A stretch of 64,000 nucleotides of DNA from Gloeotrichia echinulata CP02 (GTDB taxonomy: Bacteria > Cyanobacteriota > Cyanobacteriia > Cyanobacteriales > Nostocaceae). The notes under the pieces are model-generated. The model searched no databases. It saw only the letters and a list, made by a program, of their open reading frames with translations, and was not told where the DNA came from. This document shows, piece after piece, positions 36,289-44,931 of this stretch. The stretch covers positions 682,001-746,000 of the forward strand of contig CP051187.1 in assembly GCA_038087035.1 (NCBI GenBank), in the 5' to 3' direction. The first letter of the stretch is position 1, and every line of letters begins with the position of its first letter. The position numbers and the translations under genes were made by a program.

Positions 36289-36456
36289 ATCGCGTGATAC
36301 AATTTTGTACCTCATCTGAATAGGAAGTGCTATGGCTGCTGATAATACTTGCAGATAAACACGCTATACAAGTGAATAATGCAAGATCGAGTTTCTAGCG
36401 CATCAGTACTGGCTTTACAATAGATATAGCCACAACTAAAAAATTAGGGAAATTTT

Positions 36457-36834
36457 ATGACAAGCAATTTGCTGAAAAATCCAGCCAATGACATATCTAA
36501 ACTAAATTATTCAGTATTAGTGGAAGCCAAAGAAGGCGGATATCAAGCAACAGTTTGGGGTTTACCGGAGTGTCAGGTATTTGCACAAACGCGGGAAGAG
36601 GCGCTGAATAATTTACACGAACTTGTGAATAATCGATTAAAAACTATAGAAATAGTTACTCAAGAAATTGCTGCGCCAAAAACTGAGCATCCTTGGATGA
36701 AATTTGCAGGTAAGTATAAAGATGACCCACAATTTGATGATATGCTAGCGGATATTGAAGCCTATAGACGTGAACTAGATACAGAAATGGAAGAATATTA
36801 TCGCCAATTAGATGCTGAGGAAGAAGTCAAGTGA
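36457..36834 (+). CDS. HicB-like antitoxin
   Basis: 125 aa. Residues ~15-65 are HicB-like: NYSVLVEAKEGGYQATVWGL, PECQVFAQTREEALNNL. The remainder is acidic and helical (DIEAYRRELDTEMEEYYRQL). It overlaps the following PIN gene by 4 bp (GTGA), a typical toxin-antitoxin arrangement, though HicB normally pairs with HicA rather than a PIN protein. Confidence 0.78.
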   Translation: MTSNLLKNPANDISKLNYSVLVEAKEGGYQATVWGLPECQVFAQTREEALNNLHELVNNRLKTIEIVTQEIAAPKTEHPWMKFAGKYKDDPQFDDMLADIEAYRRELDTEMEEYYRQLDAEEEVK

Positions 36835-37256
36835 GTTTGTGGATACTTGATACGGATACTCTTTCACTATTTCAAAGAGCGCATCCATTAGTAAGTCAAC
36901 GAGTAAATGGAACACCTATAGAACAATTAGTGACAACAGTTATCACATTTGAAGAACAGATATATGGAAGGTTGAATCGCATTAGAAGAGCTAATTCACA
37001 AGAATCATTAGTATTTGCCTATATCCAATTACGTGAAACTTTGGAGGATTTTAAAAATATCAATGTAGTTGATTTTAATCCAGAAGCGGCGAATTGCTAC
37101 GCCCAATTGCTGCGTCAAAAAATACGTATTGGTACGCAAGATTTACGAATAGCGTCAATTGCAATTGCGAATAATGCTATTTTGGTGACGCGGAATCAGC
37201 GTGATTTTTCTCGCGTACCTGGGTTACAGTTTGAGGATTGGACTTTGGGTAATTAG
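36831..37256 (+). CDS. PIN-domain ribonuclease toxin (VapC-like)
   Basis: 141 aa, GTG start overlapping the antitoxin stop. PIN motifs: LDTDTLSLF (first Asp pair), T...FEEQIYG (Glu), and the C-terminal GTQDLRIASIAI ... LVTRNQRDFSRV. These acidic residues bind the metal used to cut RNA. Intact length. Confidence 0.88.
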   Translation: MSLWILDTDTLSLFQRAHPLVSQRVNGTPIEQLVTTVITFEEQIYGRLNRIRRANSQESLVFAYIQLRETLEDFKNINVVDFNPEAANCYAQLLRQKIRIGTQDLRIASIAIANNAILVTRNQRDFSRVPGLQFEDWTLGN

Positions 37257-37286
37257 GGCGATAGCGCAACAGGAGGAGATTCGGCT

Positions 37287-37622
37287 ATGGATAAAATAGC
37301 ACACTATCGACAAATAATCAAACAAATTCTGAGCGAACATGCACAAATCAGTTCTAATAGTGATTCTGTAAAATCAGAAGTAATTTTAGACCATGAAAAC
37401 GACCATTATCAACTAGCTTACGTTGGTTGGCAAGGAGATAAGCGAGTCTTTGTCCCTGTGATGCATTTTGATATTCAAAATGGCAAAATATGGATTCAAT
37501 ATAACGGGACAGAAGAATCTGTTGCTGAACGATTAGTAAAATTAGGTGTACCTCCCTCTGATATTGTGATTGGCTTTCATTCTCCTTTTAAACGTCAGTT
37601 TACCGCTTATGCTGTTGAATGA
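37287..37622 (+). CDS. xisI: XisI-like protein
   Basis: 111 aa. Clear match to the fdxN-element excision controlling factor XisI family: MDKIAHYRQIIKQILSEHA, YQLAYVGWQGDKRVF, GKIWIQYNGTEESVAERLV, GFHSPFKR. XisH usually lies directly upstream and is absent, so this is a solo xisI. A strong AGGAGG ribosome site precedes ATG 37287. Confidence 0.92.
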   Translation: MDKIAHYRQIIKQILSEHAQISSNSDSVKSEVILDHENDHYQLAYVGWQGDKRVFVPVMHFDIQNGKIWIQYNGTEESVAERLVKLGVPPSDIVIGFHSPFKRQFTAYAVE

Positions 37623-37660
37623 TGGTTAATTAACTAAAATTGATGTACCAAGACAGTAAG

Positions 37661-40129
37661 TTATTTCGCTAATTTATAGCGTTCCCATGCTTGCAAAAAA
37701 TTGAATTGCATCGCTGAAGAAACTATTCGCAAACTTTTAACTTCTGGGATTTTTGAATTAAGCTTTTCAGCAACTTGTAATGCTGATTCTGCTGCTTTAG
37801 GTTGAAAATTATAAAGATGAACAAATCCTAAATAAGTCCAAGCATAGGCATTTTGAGCATCTTGTTGGGTGATTTTGTCCAAAGTTTTCAGCAGTGGTTC
37901 AACTCGCCGTTGTAAAGTTTGAGATAATGCCAAAGAATAGGCAATATCGAGATTTTTAGGTTCTTGAGAGAGGCGATAACTTAAAGCTATTTCGGCATAA
38001 TTTAAGTAATCTTGTAACGGATCATATTGGTTGATGCGAGCGATTTCGCGAAAAATTGGGTCTAATTTTCCTTGAGGTAAACCTGTAGCTAATTGCTCCA
38101 GTTGGGTAATTAAATCTAGTTCTGGTGCGGGTATGTTTGCTGCTTGCGGATTTAAGGTGATTTGTATGGGAGGTGTAGGAAGGGGATAGGTATTTCCGGT
38201 GCGACGGTTGAGGTAGATTGCTTTGAGGTTGTAAGTACCTGCTGATAATTCTGCAGGTGGTAACATTGCAAGGGTTTCTATTACCCGAAAGGCTGTATTT
38301 GCTGGTGGCGCTTCCGTTTTGGTGTAAAGTTGTCCTAGAGCGATCGCATGATCATGCAACCATCTTTGATTTCCTTGACCTTGCCAAGTCAATAATACCA
38401 AACCATCCTGTAACTGTTCCCAACTTCCGGTAAACTCATACTGCACGGGAATTGGCTTTCCTGGTGGTGCTTGAACAGAAGTAAGCACTCCCAAGCTGAC
38501 TTGTGGGGGAGGAGTTGAATTTAACTTTTCAACTACCACTGGGGAAACACGACGCTGATAGAGTCGCAACTCACTTTTATCTGGTAAATTCCAAGTTTTT
38601 TGAATTTTTAAATCAGGACTTTGGGTAACAGTTGTATTTAAGGCTGCTTGCGCTGCTTCAAAACCGCCAATTGCACCCTGGTCTCCTGTTTTGGTGATAT
38701 ACCAATTTAAAGAACGCGCATCTTGAGGGATATTTTTGATGTTAGTTCCTATCTGACGTGCAAATACTTGAAAATTGGCTGCACTCCCAAAAAAGTCTAG
38801 ATTAAAAGGATTTATTTGTACAGTATTCGGGACAATTCCCATATTAGAACGCAAATAAGGTTGCTTTTGGATGACTTCTGCAATTACTTCAGCATGGGGA
38901 TAAGTGGCACCTAAATAAGGTAAATGTCTACCACTAAATTGCTGCAAAAATGGTATGGGGAATAAATCAGAAATTAAAAATAAACTCGTGATGGCTACAG
39001 TTACCCAACGCAGCCATTGCGACCAAATTGTTGACGAAATTGTCAGCAACCGCGCCAAGAGTACCAAGACAACTGGTAAATAGGGGAGGATAAACCGAAA
39101 ATCTTTATTTGATAGGAAAGAAAATAAAAAATATGTCCCTAAGCAGAATATTAAAAGCCATCGCCAAGTAGATTTTTTGGTTACAGATTCAGCAGGCGAT
39201 CGCTTCCCTTTGACAAGCCAAGTTGCTGCCCCTAAAATCCCAGACCCCAAACACATATATAATAATGGCGGGTAAATCATATCTGGCAGTACTGATAAAT
39301 AATACACCCACCCTTCTAGACTATTCGCTTGGGGCGAATTGGCGTATTTTAAACCATAATTATTATTGTTTTCTGAAGAAGTCAGGATTGTCAGCCAATT
39401 AACGCTAACCCAAGGATATAAAACCATCACGGCTATCAAAAAAGCCACAACGAGTTGAGCAATACGTCTCCAGTTTTTGCTGAGGATATTTTCTCCCAAA
39501 ACCCAGACACTCGGTATCAATAAAAATATTAAACCACTAGGCTTACTCAACACCGTTATACCTGCACCCACACCAAAACAAACACTCCAAAACCACTGTT
39601 TTTTAGGTGAGTCAGCATCTCGCCAAAAAGTTAAACTGGTAAAGGCAAAAATTAAAGTTGCTGTGAGTCCATACTCTAGTAGATAATCGAGGCGAATTAA
39701 CACGAAACTGTGAACTAATATACACAGTCCTGCTGCCCACAATCCGACATTAGCAGAAAATATGTGTTTACCTAATTGATAGACAAATATTAAAATAATT
39801 GCAGTAAATAGTACATTAACTAATGTACCTGATTCAAAACTACAGCCAAATAAAGTGAAAAAAGGTACAGTCATTAAATAGACAAAAGGAGCGCGATAAC
39901 TTGGGGATAATTGCCAAAGTTTTGTCCACCAATCGCCAGAAAAAAACTGCGGATGGCTTAACATTCCCCAATAATTGGCTGCTCTTGTCAGATGGTCGCC
40001 GGTGTCCCATGCTGGAGGAGAATTGTCTAAAGTAGCCCAAAGGCGATCGCACACAAAAGCAGCTATCCACAACATAATGAGAATAGCCCTATCGGAGGTT
40101 AAAAATTGGAACTTTCTTCTGAATAGCAT
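37661..40129 (-). CDS. GT39/ArnT-type membrane glycosyltransferase with C-terminal TPR-like region
   Basis: 822 aa. About ten membrane helices in the first ~400 residues. An early periplasmic acidic motif, WDTGDHLTRAANYW, fits the catalytic Asp of lipid-linked sugar transferases. RLDYLLEYGLTATLIFAFTS and FRFILPYLPVVLVLLARLL follow. A beta-rich middle (~520-640) and a helical TPR-like C-terminus (~680-822, AYAWTYLGFVHLYNFQPKAA) complete it. Donor and acceptor unknown. Confidence 0.85.
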   Translation of the reverse strand: MLFRRKFQFLTSDRAILIMLWIAAFVCDRLWATLDNSPPAWDTGDHLTRAANYWGMLSHPQFFSGDWWTKLWQLSPSYRAPFVYLMTVPFFTLFGCSFESGTLVNVLFTAIILIFVYQLGKHIFSANVGLWAAGLCILVHSFVLIRLDYLLEYGLTATLIFAFTSLTFWRDADSPKKQWFWSVCFGVGAGITVLSKPSGLIFLLIPSVWVLGENILSKNWRRIAQLVVAFLIAVMVLYPWVSVNWLTILTSSENNNNYGLKYANSPQANSLEGWVYYLSVLPDMIYPPLLYMCLGSGILGAATWLVKGKRSPAESVTKKSTWRWLLIFCLGTYFLFSFLSNKDFRFILPYLPVVLVLLARLLTISSTIWSQWLRWVTVAITSLFLISDLFPIPFLQQFSGRHLPYLGATYPHAEVIAEVIQKQPYLRSNMGIVPNTVQINPFNLDFFGSAANFQVFARQIGTNIKNIPQDARSLNWYITKTGDQGAIGGFEAAQAALNTTVTQSPDLKIQKTWNLPDKSELRLYQRRVSPVVVEKLNSTPPPQVSLGVLTSVQAPPGKPIPVQYEFTGSWEQLQDGLVLLTWQGQGNQRWLHDHAIALGQLYTKTEAPPANTAFRVIETLAMLPPAELSAGTYNLKAIYLNRRTGNTYPLPTPPIQITLNPQAANIPAPELDLITQLEQLATGLPQGKLDPIFREIARINQYDPLQDYLNYAEIALSYRLSQEPKNLDIAYSLALSQTLQRRVEPLLKTLDKITQQDAQNAYAWTYLGFVHLYNFQPKAAESALQVAEKLNSKIPEVKSLRIVSSAMQFNFLQAWERYKLAK

Positions 40130-40148
40130 TTACCGATAATTCCCAAAA

Positions 40149-40362
40149 ATGCGATATCCCCGACTTCTTGAAGGATACCGGCGAATGGTAGGTTTAACCC
40201 TTCATCTCATCGCATGGGAAAATCAGGTTTTTTTGGCGTAGTTGGATGATTTGTAGGGGCGCAAGGCCTTGCGCCCCTAGCGACAATCTTCCTCACATAG
40301 CCGATAAAATGGGTGTTACCCCCTATTCGCCACCGGCATCCTTCAAGAAGTCGAGGATCTGA
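40149..40362. mobile_element. Inverted-repeat element with nested palindrome
   Basis: Ends GACTTCTTGAAGGATACCGG (near 40160) and CCGGCATCCTTCAAGAAGTC (near 40350) form an inverted repeat of about 30 bp. Inside lies the palindrome 40253-40280 (GGGGCGCAAGG type). No gene. Confidence 0.65.
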
Positions 40363-40477
40363 CCACAACAGATAAGTGTACATGGTTTTGGTCTCATATC
40401 ATGTTTAGGAAAATACTTTTGGCAAAACTTAGCGGTGTACCCCTAAAGGAAAACAAGCTACGCGCAGTGTCTTTCCT

Positions 40478-40753
40478 CTATAGCCCGTAGAAATCCTCAT
40501 CCAAAATTTGCTCAATGGAAAAAGGACAAGTTATGGGATACTCACTCTCTTCTGGTACACAAACCCCAAACTTCGCCAACTTCCCTTCCTTAATCGCCAG
40601 CTTCCGAGCATCCGGGTAGGCTTTTTGGATCGCTTCTACCAGAAAACTTTTCAGCGAAGGTGTATCAGCAGGGCAAACGCATCTAAATTGTGTGGAAAAA
40701 TAAGGTAAGATGGGGGGTTGGTATTTTGCCAGCACTTCAGGCGCTCGGTGCAT
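40478..40753 (-). CDS. Short hypothetical protein
   Basis: 91 aa, family unknown. The sequence looks coding (PDARKLAIKEGKLAKFGVCV), has a soluble composition and an acidic end (QILDEDFYGL). It lies between repeat elements and divergent from a transposase fragment, so it may be a gene remnant. Confidence 0.4.
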   Translation of the reverse strand: MHRAPEVLAKYQPPILPYFSTQFRCVCPADTPSLKSFLVEAIQKAYPDARKLAIKEGKLAKFGVCVPEESEYPITCPFSIEQILDEDFYGL

Positions 40754-40762
40754 TCGTGACTT

Positions 40763-40870
40763 ATGACTCCAAACTTTGACAATACCATCCTGAAATACTT
40801 TTCTAGCCTAGAAGACCCGCGAATTGAGCGTACTAAAGGTTCTTGCGTACTTAGCGTGCTTAATTATTAG
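40763..40870 (+). pseudogene. ISAs1-type transposase, N-terminal fragment ending in a MITE
   Basis: Only ~25 native codons remain (NTILKYFSSLEDPRIERTK), matching the conserved N-terminus of ISAs1/H-repeat transposases. The frame then runs into the MITE and stops after GSCVLSVLNY. What follows the MITE is an unrelated IS4-type transposase. Confidence 0.65.
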
Positions 40871-41033
40871 TTAAAGTCTATAAATTTGCTTTAAAAGTAA
40901 GACTTACAGGCGTTCATAATTTAATTTTCAGCAATATGACCAAAAATACAGGAAATAATGGCTATTACCGTATCTCAGTAAGGGTTTCAAGCTGATTATT
41001 TAATAAATTTAGCACGCTAAGTACGGAAGAGCC
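40838..41033 (+). mobile_element. 196-bp MITE, ISL3-like ends (copy d, subfamily A)
   Basis: GGTTCTTGCGTACTTAGCGT at left, CTAAGTACGGAAGAGCC at right. It joins the start of one transposase family to the C-terminal part of another, so it marks a recombination or deletion junction rather than a simple insertion. Confidence 0.88.
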
Positions 41034-41035
41034 AA

Positions 41036-41778
41036 AAAATATTGTCTCAAGTAATACCAATCTTTAATAACTATAAAATATGTGTATTAGGTGATAGAGA
41101 ATTTTGCTCTGTTAAACTAGCAAAGTATCTCCAGGGATTGGATGTGTATTTTTGTTTGCGATTAAAAAAGAATGAGTTTTTGCAAGTTGAAAAAGATGTT
41201 TTTGTTGAGTTAAAAAATCTGGGTTTAGTACCGGGAGTTTCTTTTTTTATCAAAGGAGTTAAAGTGACAAAGACTCGGGGTTTTATGAGCTTTAATGTAG
41301 CGGCTAAATGGAAACGTAAAATCAACGGAGTAGCACCGAAAGAATGATGGTTTATTTTAACAAATTTTGACGACTTAGAGTCGGCAATATCTGCCTATAA
41401 ACAAAGATTTGATATAGAAGAAATGTTTAGAGATTTTAAAACAGGTGGTTATAATTTAATTTAGAAGAGACTAATGTTGAAGGCAGCCGATTTATTTCTC
41501 TAGTTTTACTGATAACGCTCGCTTACACTTCTGCCATGATTCAGGGTCAAAAAATTAAACATAAAGGAATACAAAAATATGTAGCTCGTGTTAAAGAATC
41601 TGGTCGCTCTGTGCGGAGACATAGTAGTTTTTATGTTGGCTTGTATGGTCAAACTTGGGTCAATTTCACAGATATTTGTATGGAATTAGTGACAGAATTA
41701 ATGATAATTAATCGTAATAAGCGCAAGTATTATCAACAAGGATTGAGGGCTATGAAGCTTATCGAGTCTATGTTTTAG
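41036..41778 (+). pseudogene. IS4-family transposase, C-terminal part with frame damage
   Basis: Reads VIPIFNNYKICVLGDREFCS (second Asp region of IS4 transposases), then a stop at ~41345, WWFILTNFDDLESAISAYKQ, then RFDIEEMFRDFKTGGYNL (Y-R-E region, catalytic Glu) and, after another break near 41462, a full C-terminus to LIESMF. The N-terminal third is lost at the MITE. Not functional. Confidence 0.82.
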
Positions 41779-41799
41779 CTTATTTCGTCGCCCCCTCAG

Positions 41800-41971
41800 C
41801 ATTACTCATTACTCATTACTCATTACTCATTACTCATTACTCATTACTCATTACTCATTACTCATTACTCATTACTCATTACTCATTACTCATTACTCAT
41901 TACTCATTACTCATTACTCATTACTCATTACTCATTACTCATTACTCATTACTCATTACTCATTACTCATT
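41800..41971. repeat. Heptanucleotide tandem repeat (CATTACT), ~24 copies
   Basis: Uninterrupted 7-bp units over ~172 bp after the transposase remnant. Short tandem heptamers of this kind are typical of heterocystous cyanobacteria. Likely polymorphic in copy number. Confidence 0.95.
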
Positions 41972-42085
41972 ATGTATAAAAATAGCAGGGAAGGCGAGGG
42001 GCAAATCAATTCAAACTGCAAAATTTGACTTGATTTGTCCCCCATCTCCCCTGCTTCTACTTAGGAGTAGTATCGCCTCTAGCTG

Positions 42086-43342
42086 TTAGGGTGCTAAGGC
42101 GTTACCGCGAATCAGACTACCAATGGTCTTGGCTGTAATTTTCAGTTGGGTGATGGGATTGGCTGGGACGACAGTCTTATACAGATAGCTGTCGAAAGTC
42201 AGCCGTTGGACATCAAGATCACCGCACATTTCTACAAACGCTTCGCGGGTGGCGTCGGAACGATAGAACACACTTTGCAGGATATCCAAAACCTTGTAGG
42301 TGAGTCCGTATTTTTTATCCCAGCGCTTCAAGTAAAGCTTAAGGTCGTTTTCTGTAGGAATACGTTGACCAGCGTTAGAAACTTCCACAATGGTTTCCGC
42401 ACACATGCGCCCAGACTTAGCCGCAAAGTAAATTCCTTCACCAGAGGACTTTGTAACATAGCCTGCAGCATCTCCCACTAAAGCGACTCTTCCGACCACG
42501 CGACGGGGACGGGGATGTTCAGGAATGGGGTGTGCTTCGACTTTGATGATTTTTCCGCCTGCGAGTTTCTCCGAAGCACGGGCGCGGATACCCGCTTGCA
42601 ACTGTTTTATAGTGGCTTTATGGACTTGCATTGTGCCAGTACCAACAGCTACGTGGTCATATTTGGGGAATACCCAAGCGTAGAAGTCGGTAGAAACGTC
42701 ATCGCCGACATACATTTCGGCCATGTCATTATAGTATGCCATTTTGTCTTCGGGTAGGCGAATTCGCTCTTGAAAGGCGATCGCATAATTGTAATCCCCA
42801 GCATCCATTTCTTTGGCAATGCGGGAATTCGCCCCATCAGCCCCGATCACTAAATCCACCTTCAGGGTTTTGGCAATTCCCTCGGCGCCCCCTTCTGTAT
42901 GATCAACGTAATGGATCGTATAGGGGTCAGTATTGTTGGTGGGTATATCGAGTTTATGAACGGTGGCATTAATTAAAGTCGCACCTAATTTGGCCGCACG
43001 ATTCCGCAGGAAGCTATCTAGCACCTCACGACGGCACATTCCTATATATTCATCTTCATTTACCAGATTGATATCCACCTCACGGTTCGAGGGGGAAATC
43101 ATTTTCATCTTTCGCACGCGGCGATCGATAATCTCTGGTGGTAGGTCAAACTCACTCACCATACACAGGGGAATAGCACCCCCGCAGGGCTTGGCATTGT
43201 CTAGCTTCCGCTCAATTAAGTAGGTTTCAATTCCAGCTTTTGCCAGTGTTTCAGCGGCAGATGAACCAGCTGGGCCTGAACCAACAACAGCGACCCTTAG
43301 TGTCAAAGGTTTTCTCCCAATCTTGACATTTACCGAAAGCAT
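42086..43342 (-). CDS. chlP: Geranylgeranyl reductase
   Basis: 418 aa flavoprotein that reduces geranylgeranyl groups to phytyl for chlorophyll and tocopherol. FAD loop VAVVGSGPAGSSAAETLAKAG, motif CGGAIPLCMVSEFDLP, DLVIGADGANSRIAKEM and VGRVALVGDAAGYVTKSSGE. Full length, thylakoid-associated in the family. Confidence 0.96.
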   Translation of the reverse strand: MLSVNVKIGRKPLTLRVAVVGSGPAGSSAAETLAKAGIETYLIERKLDNAKPCGGAIPLCMVSEFDLPPEIIDRRVRKMKMISPSNREVDINLVNEDEYIGMCRREVLDSFLRNRAAKLGATLINATVHKLDIPTNNTDPYTIHYVDHTEGGAEGIAKTLKVDLVIGADGANSRIAKEMDAGDYNYAIAFQERIRLPEDKMAYYNDMAEMYVGDDVSTDFYAWVFPKYDHVAVGTGTMQVHKATIKQLQAGIRARASEKLAGGKIIKVEAHPIPEHPRPRRVVGRVALVGDAAGYVTKSSGEGIYFAAKSGRMCAETIVEVSNAGQRIPTENDLKLYLKRWDKKYGLTYKVLDILQSVFYRSDATREAFVEMCGDLDVQRLTFDSYLYKTVVPANPITQLKITAKTIGSLIRGNALAP

Positions 43343-43472
43343 CCTACCACGGTATTTCGCCTATTTTCTCCCCCAGGGTGAGGGTTTTGTCAGAAATGCA
43401 ATATTCCTTAATATTGCGATACATAAACTCAGTTGTCATTTGTCATTTATTATTAATCATTTGTCATTTATT

Positions 43473-44111
43473 ATGAGTCAATTCGCCCCAATCCCCAATA
43501 TGCAAATTTCCTTATTTGATTCCCTGAGCAGACAAATTGGCGTTAGCGCAATTAGCGGCTATCAGAAACACGTTTCACCTCATAAAGGCTTTGTTTGCGC
43601 TCATCGGGTGTTATATGGTGGTGAATCCTGCTCTCAATACATCAAGCGGGTGGTTGCGGAAGATGGGTTAAAGGTAGCATTTGTCAAGTCTCGTGAACGA
43701 TTTCAATCTTGTAAACAAGCTAACCACATTTTGAAATCACAAACCGAAAACACAGAACCAACCGAGGAACAAGAAGAAGAAACGGAACAAAAACCACCAA
43801 TTTCTGCACCAAGAAATCCTTCATTCATCAACAGTCACGATTGGTGCAGCGTCAGGCTGAGGCTGGGATGGATGCAGCGCCAGATGTGGAAGCGTCGATT
43901 AATCAGGCAAGGGGTGGGGGACAGGCGATGGCACCGCAAGCGCCGCAGGCATCGCAGACAACATCCGCGAACCGATGGAGGTGGCGTTTGGCGCAGATTT
44001 CAGTGGGGTGAAGGTTCACACGGATGGTCAGTCAGACCAGTTAAATCGGTCAATTCAGGCGCGTGCTTTCACAACGGGGCAGGATGTGTTCTTTCGGCAG
44101 GGGGAATATAA
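43473..44111 (+). CDS. YidD-like protein with a foreign C-terminal tail
   Basis: From ATG 43473 (or 43500). The first ~105 residues resemble the YidD family: AISGYQKHVSPHKGFVCAHR, GGESCSQYIKRVVAEDGL, FQSCKQANHIL. YidD aids membrane protein insertion. After EEETEQKPP (~43796) the frame enters the remains of the DUF4157 effector gene in the wrong reading frame and continues with meaningless Arg/Trp-rich sequence to 44111. The native stop has been lost. Confidence 0.7.
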   Translation: MSQFAPIPNMQISLFDSLSRQIGVSAISGYQKHVSPHKGFVCAHRVLYGGESCSQYIKRVVAEDGLKVAFVKSRERFQSCKQANHILKSQTENTEPTEEQEEETEQKPPISAPRNPSFINSHDWCSVRLRLGWMQRQMWKRRLIRQGVGDRRWHRKRRRHRRQHPRTDGGGVWRRFQWGEGSHGWSVRPVKSVNSGACFHNGAGCVLSAGGI

Positions 44112-44931
44112 TCCGGGGAGTCGGGGGGGACAGGAGTTAATCGCGCATGAATTGACCCATGTGGTGCAGCAGAATGGGGGAGCGGTGATCCACTTGAGCC
44201 AAACTAATGGGGAAACAAACGGAGAGAAGGGACAAGTGATCGCCCCAATAACGAGATCGGTGGCTAATAATGTGGCTCAGAAGAAAACCCCGGCTCAGGG
44301 AGGACCTTTTAAGGAGGTAGCTGTTACAGGCAGTTATCAGGCTCGGGGTGGAAAAAATAAAATGTTTAATTCACGCACTTATCCTAGGAGTCAATTTAAT
44401 TTTGGTAGCAAAACAAGAAAAGAAGTGTTAAGTCAAGAAAGATATCAGGCAGCATTTACTGAGTCTTGAGATGTGATTTCTGTAACAACTAACGAAGGAC
44501 AAACTATTAATGTGGCGGCAATCCAGTTAGATCATATAACTTCTTGGCAAGCTATTTCGCAATCGATGGATAACTACAATAATCAACTCCAACCCCGACC
44601 AGTGGATGACAGAAATCTGACACCTCTTGAACAAAATCAAGTGTATACGCTTTGGGATGCAAAGATGTATTACAACGATCAGGACAACCTGCAAGCAGGG
44701 GTGGCAGCGAATAATGCAGCAGCAGGAGAACAAGGTATGGTGCAGGAAATAAGAAATCCTGTGTTGGATGCTACTCTGAGCACTATTGGCACACAATGGC
44801 TACTATTGCAGCAAGCAGTCCAAGCAGTCGTTCCTCATATTCAAGATCCAGTAGATAGTGAAAATGTTCTATCGGAATTACTCAGAATTTCAGAGGAAAT
44901 GGAGGAGATTAGATCAGGCCTTGGTGTATAG
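43799..44931 (+). pseudogene. eCIS effector: DUF4157 domain plus HNH-like C-terminal toxin, broken
   Basis: Frame 2 (43799-43930) reads FIHQQSRLVQRQAEAGMDAA, SINQARGGGQA. After a 23-bp insertion the DUF4157 core continues in frame 1: GIADNIREPMEVAFGADFSG, VKVHTDGQSDQLNRSIQARA, and the zincin-type motif LIAHELTHVVQQ. The C-terminal domain is split by one in-frame TGA (44467) and then runs to 44931 with QLDHITSWQAISQSM and YYNDQDNLQAG, resembling an HNH nuclease. DUF4157 marks eCIS cargo, so this was probably an injected nuclease. Three lesions (lost N-terminus, frameshift, stop) make it a pseudogene. Confidence 0.78.
43929..43958. repeat. Very small dispersed repeat (~23 bp) inserted in a HIP1 site
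   Basis: GCGAT, then GGCACCGCAAGCGCCGCAGG, then CATCGC. Removing 23 bp restores GCGATCGC (HIP1) and the DUF4157 reading frame. The reverse complement of the same unit lies at about 45208-45240. Confidence 0.75.

Noticed and set aside
41800..41971. Regular array that might be taken for CRISPR
   Set aside because: The period is 7 bp with no spacers; it is a simple tandem repeat, and no cas genes are present.
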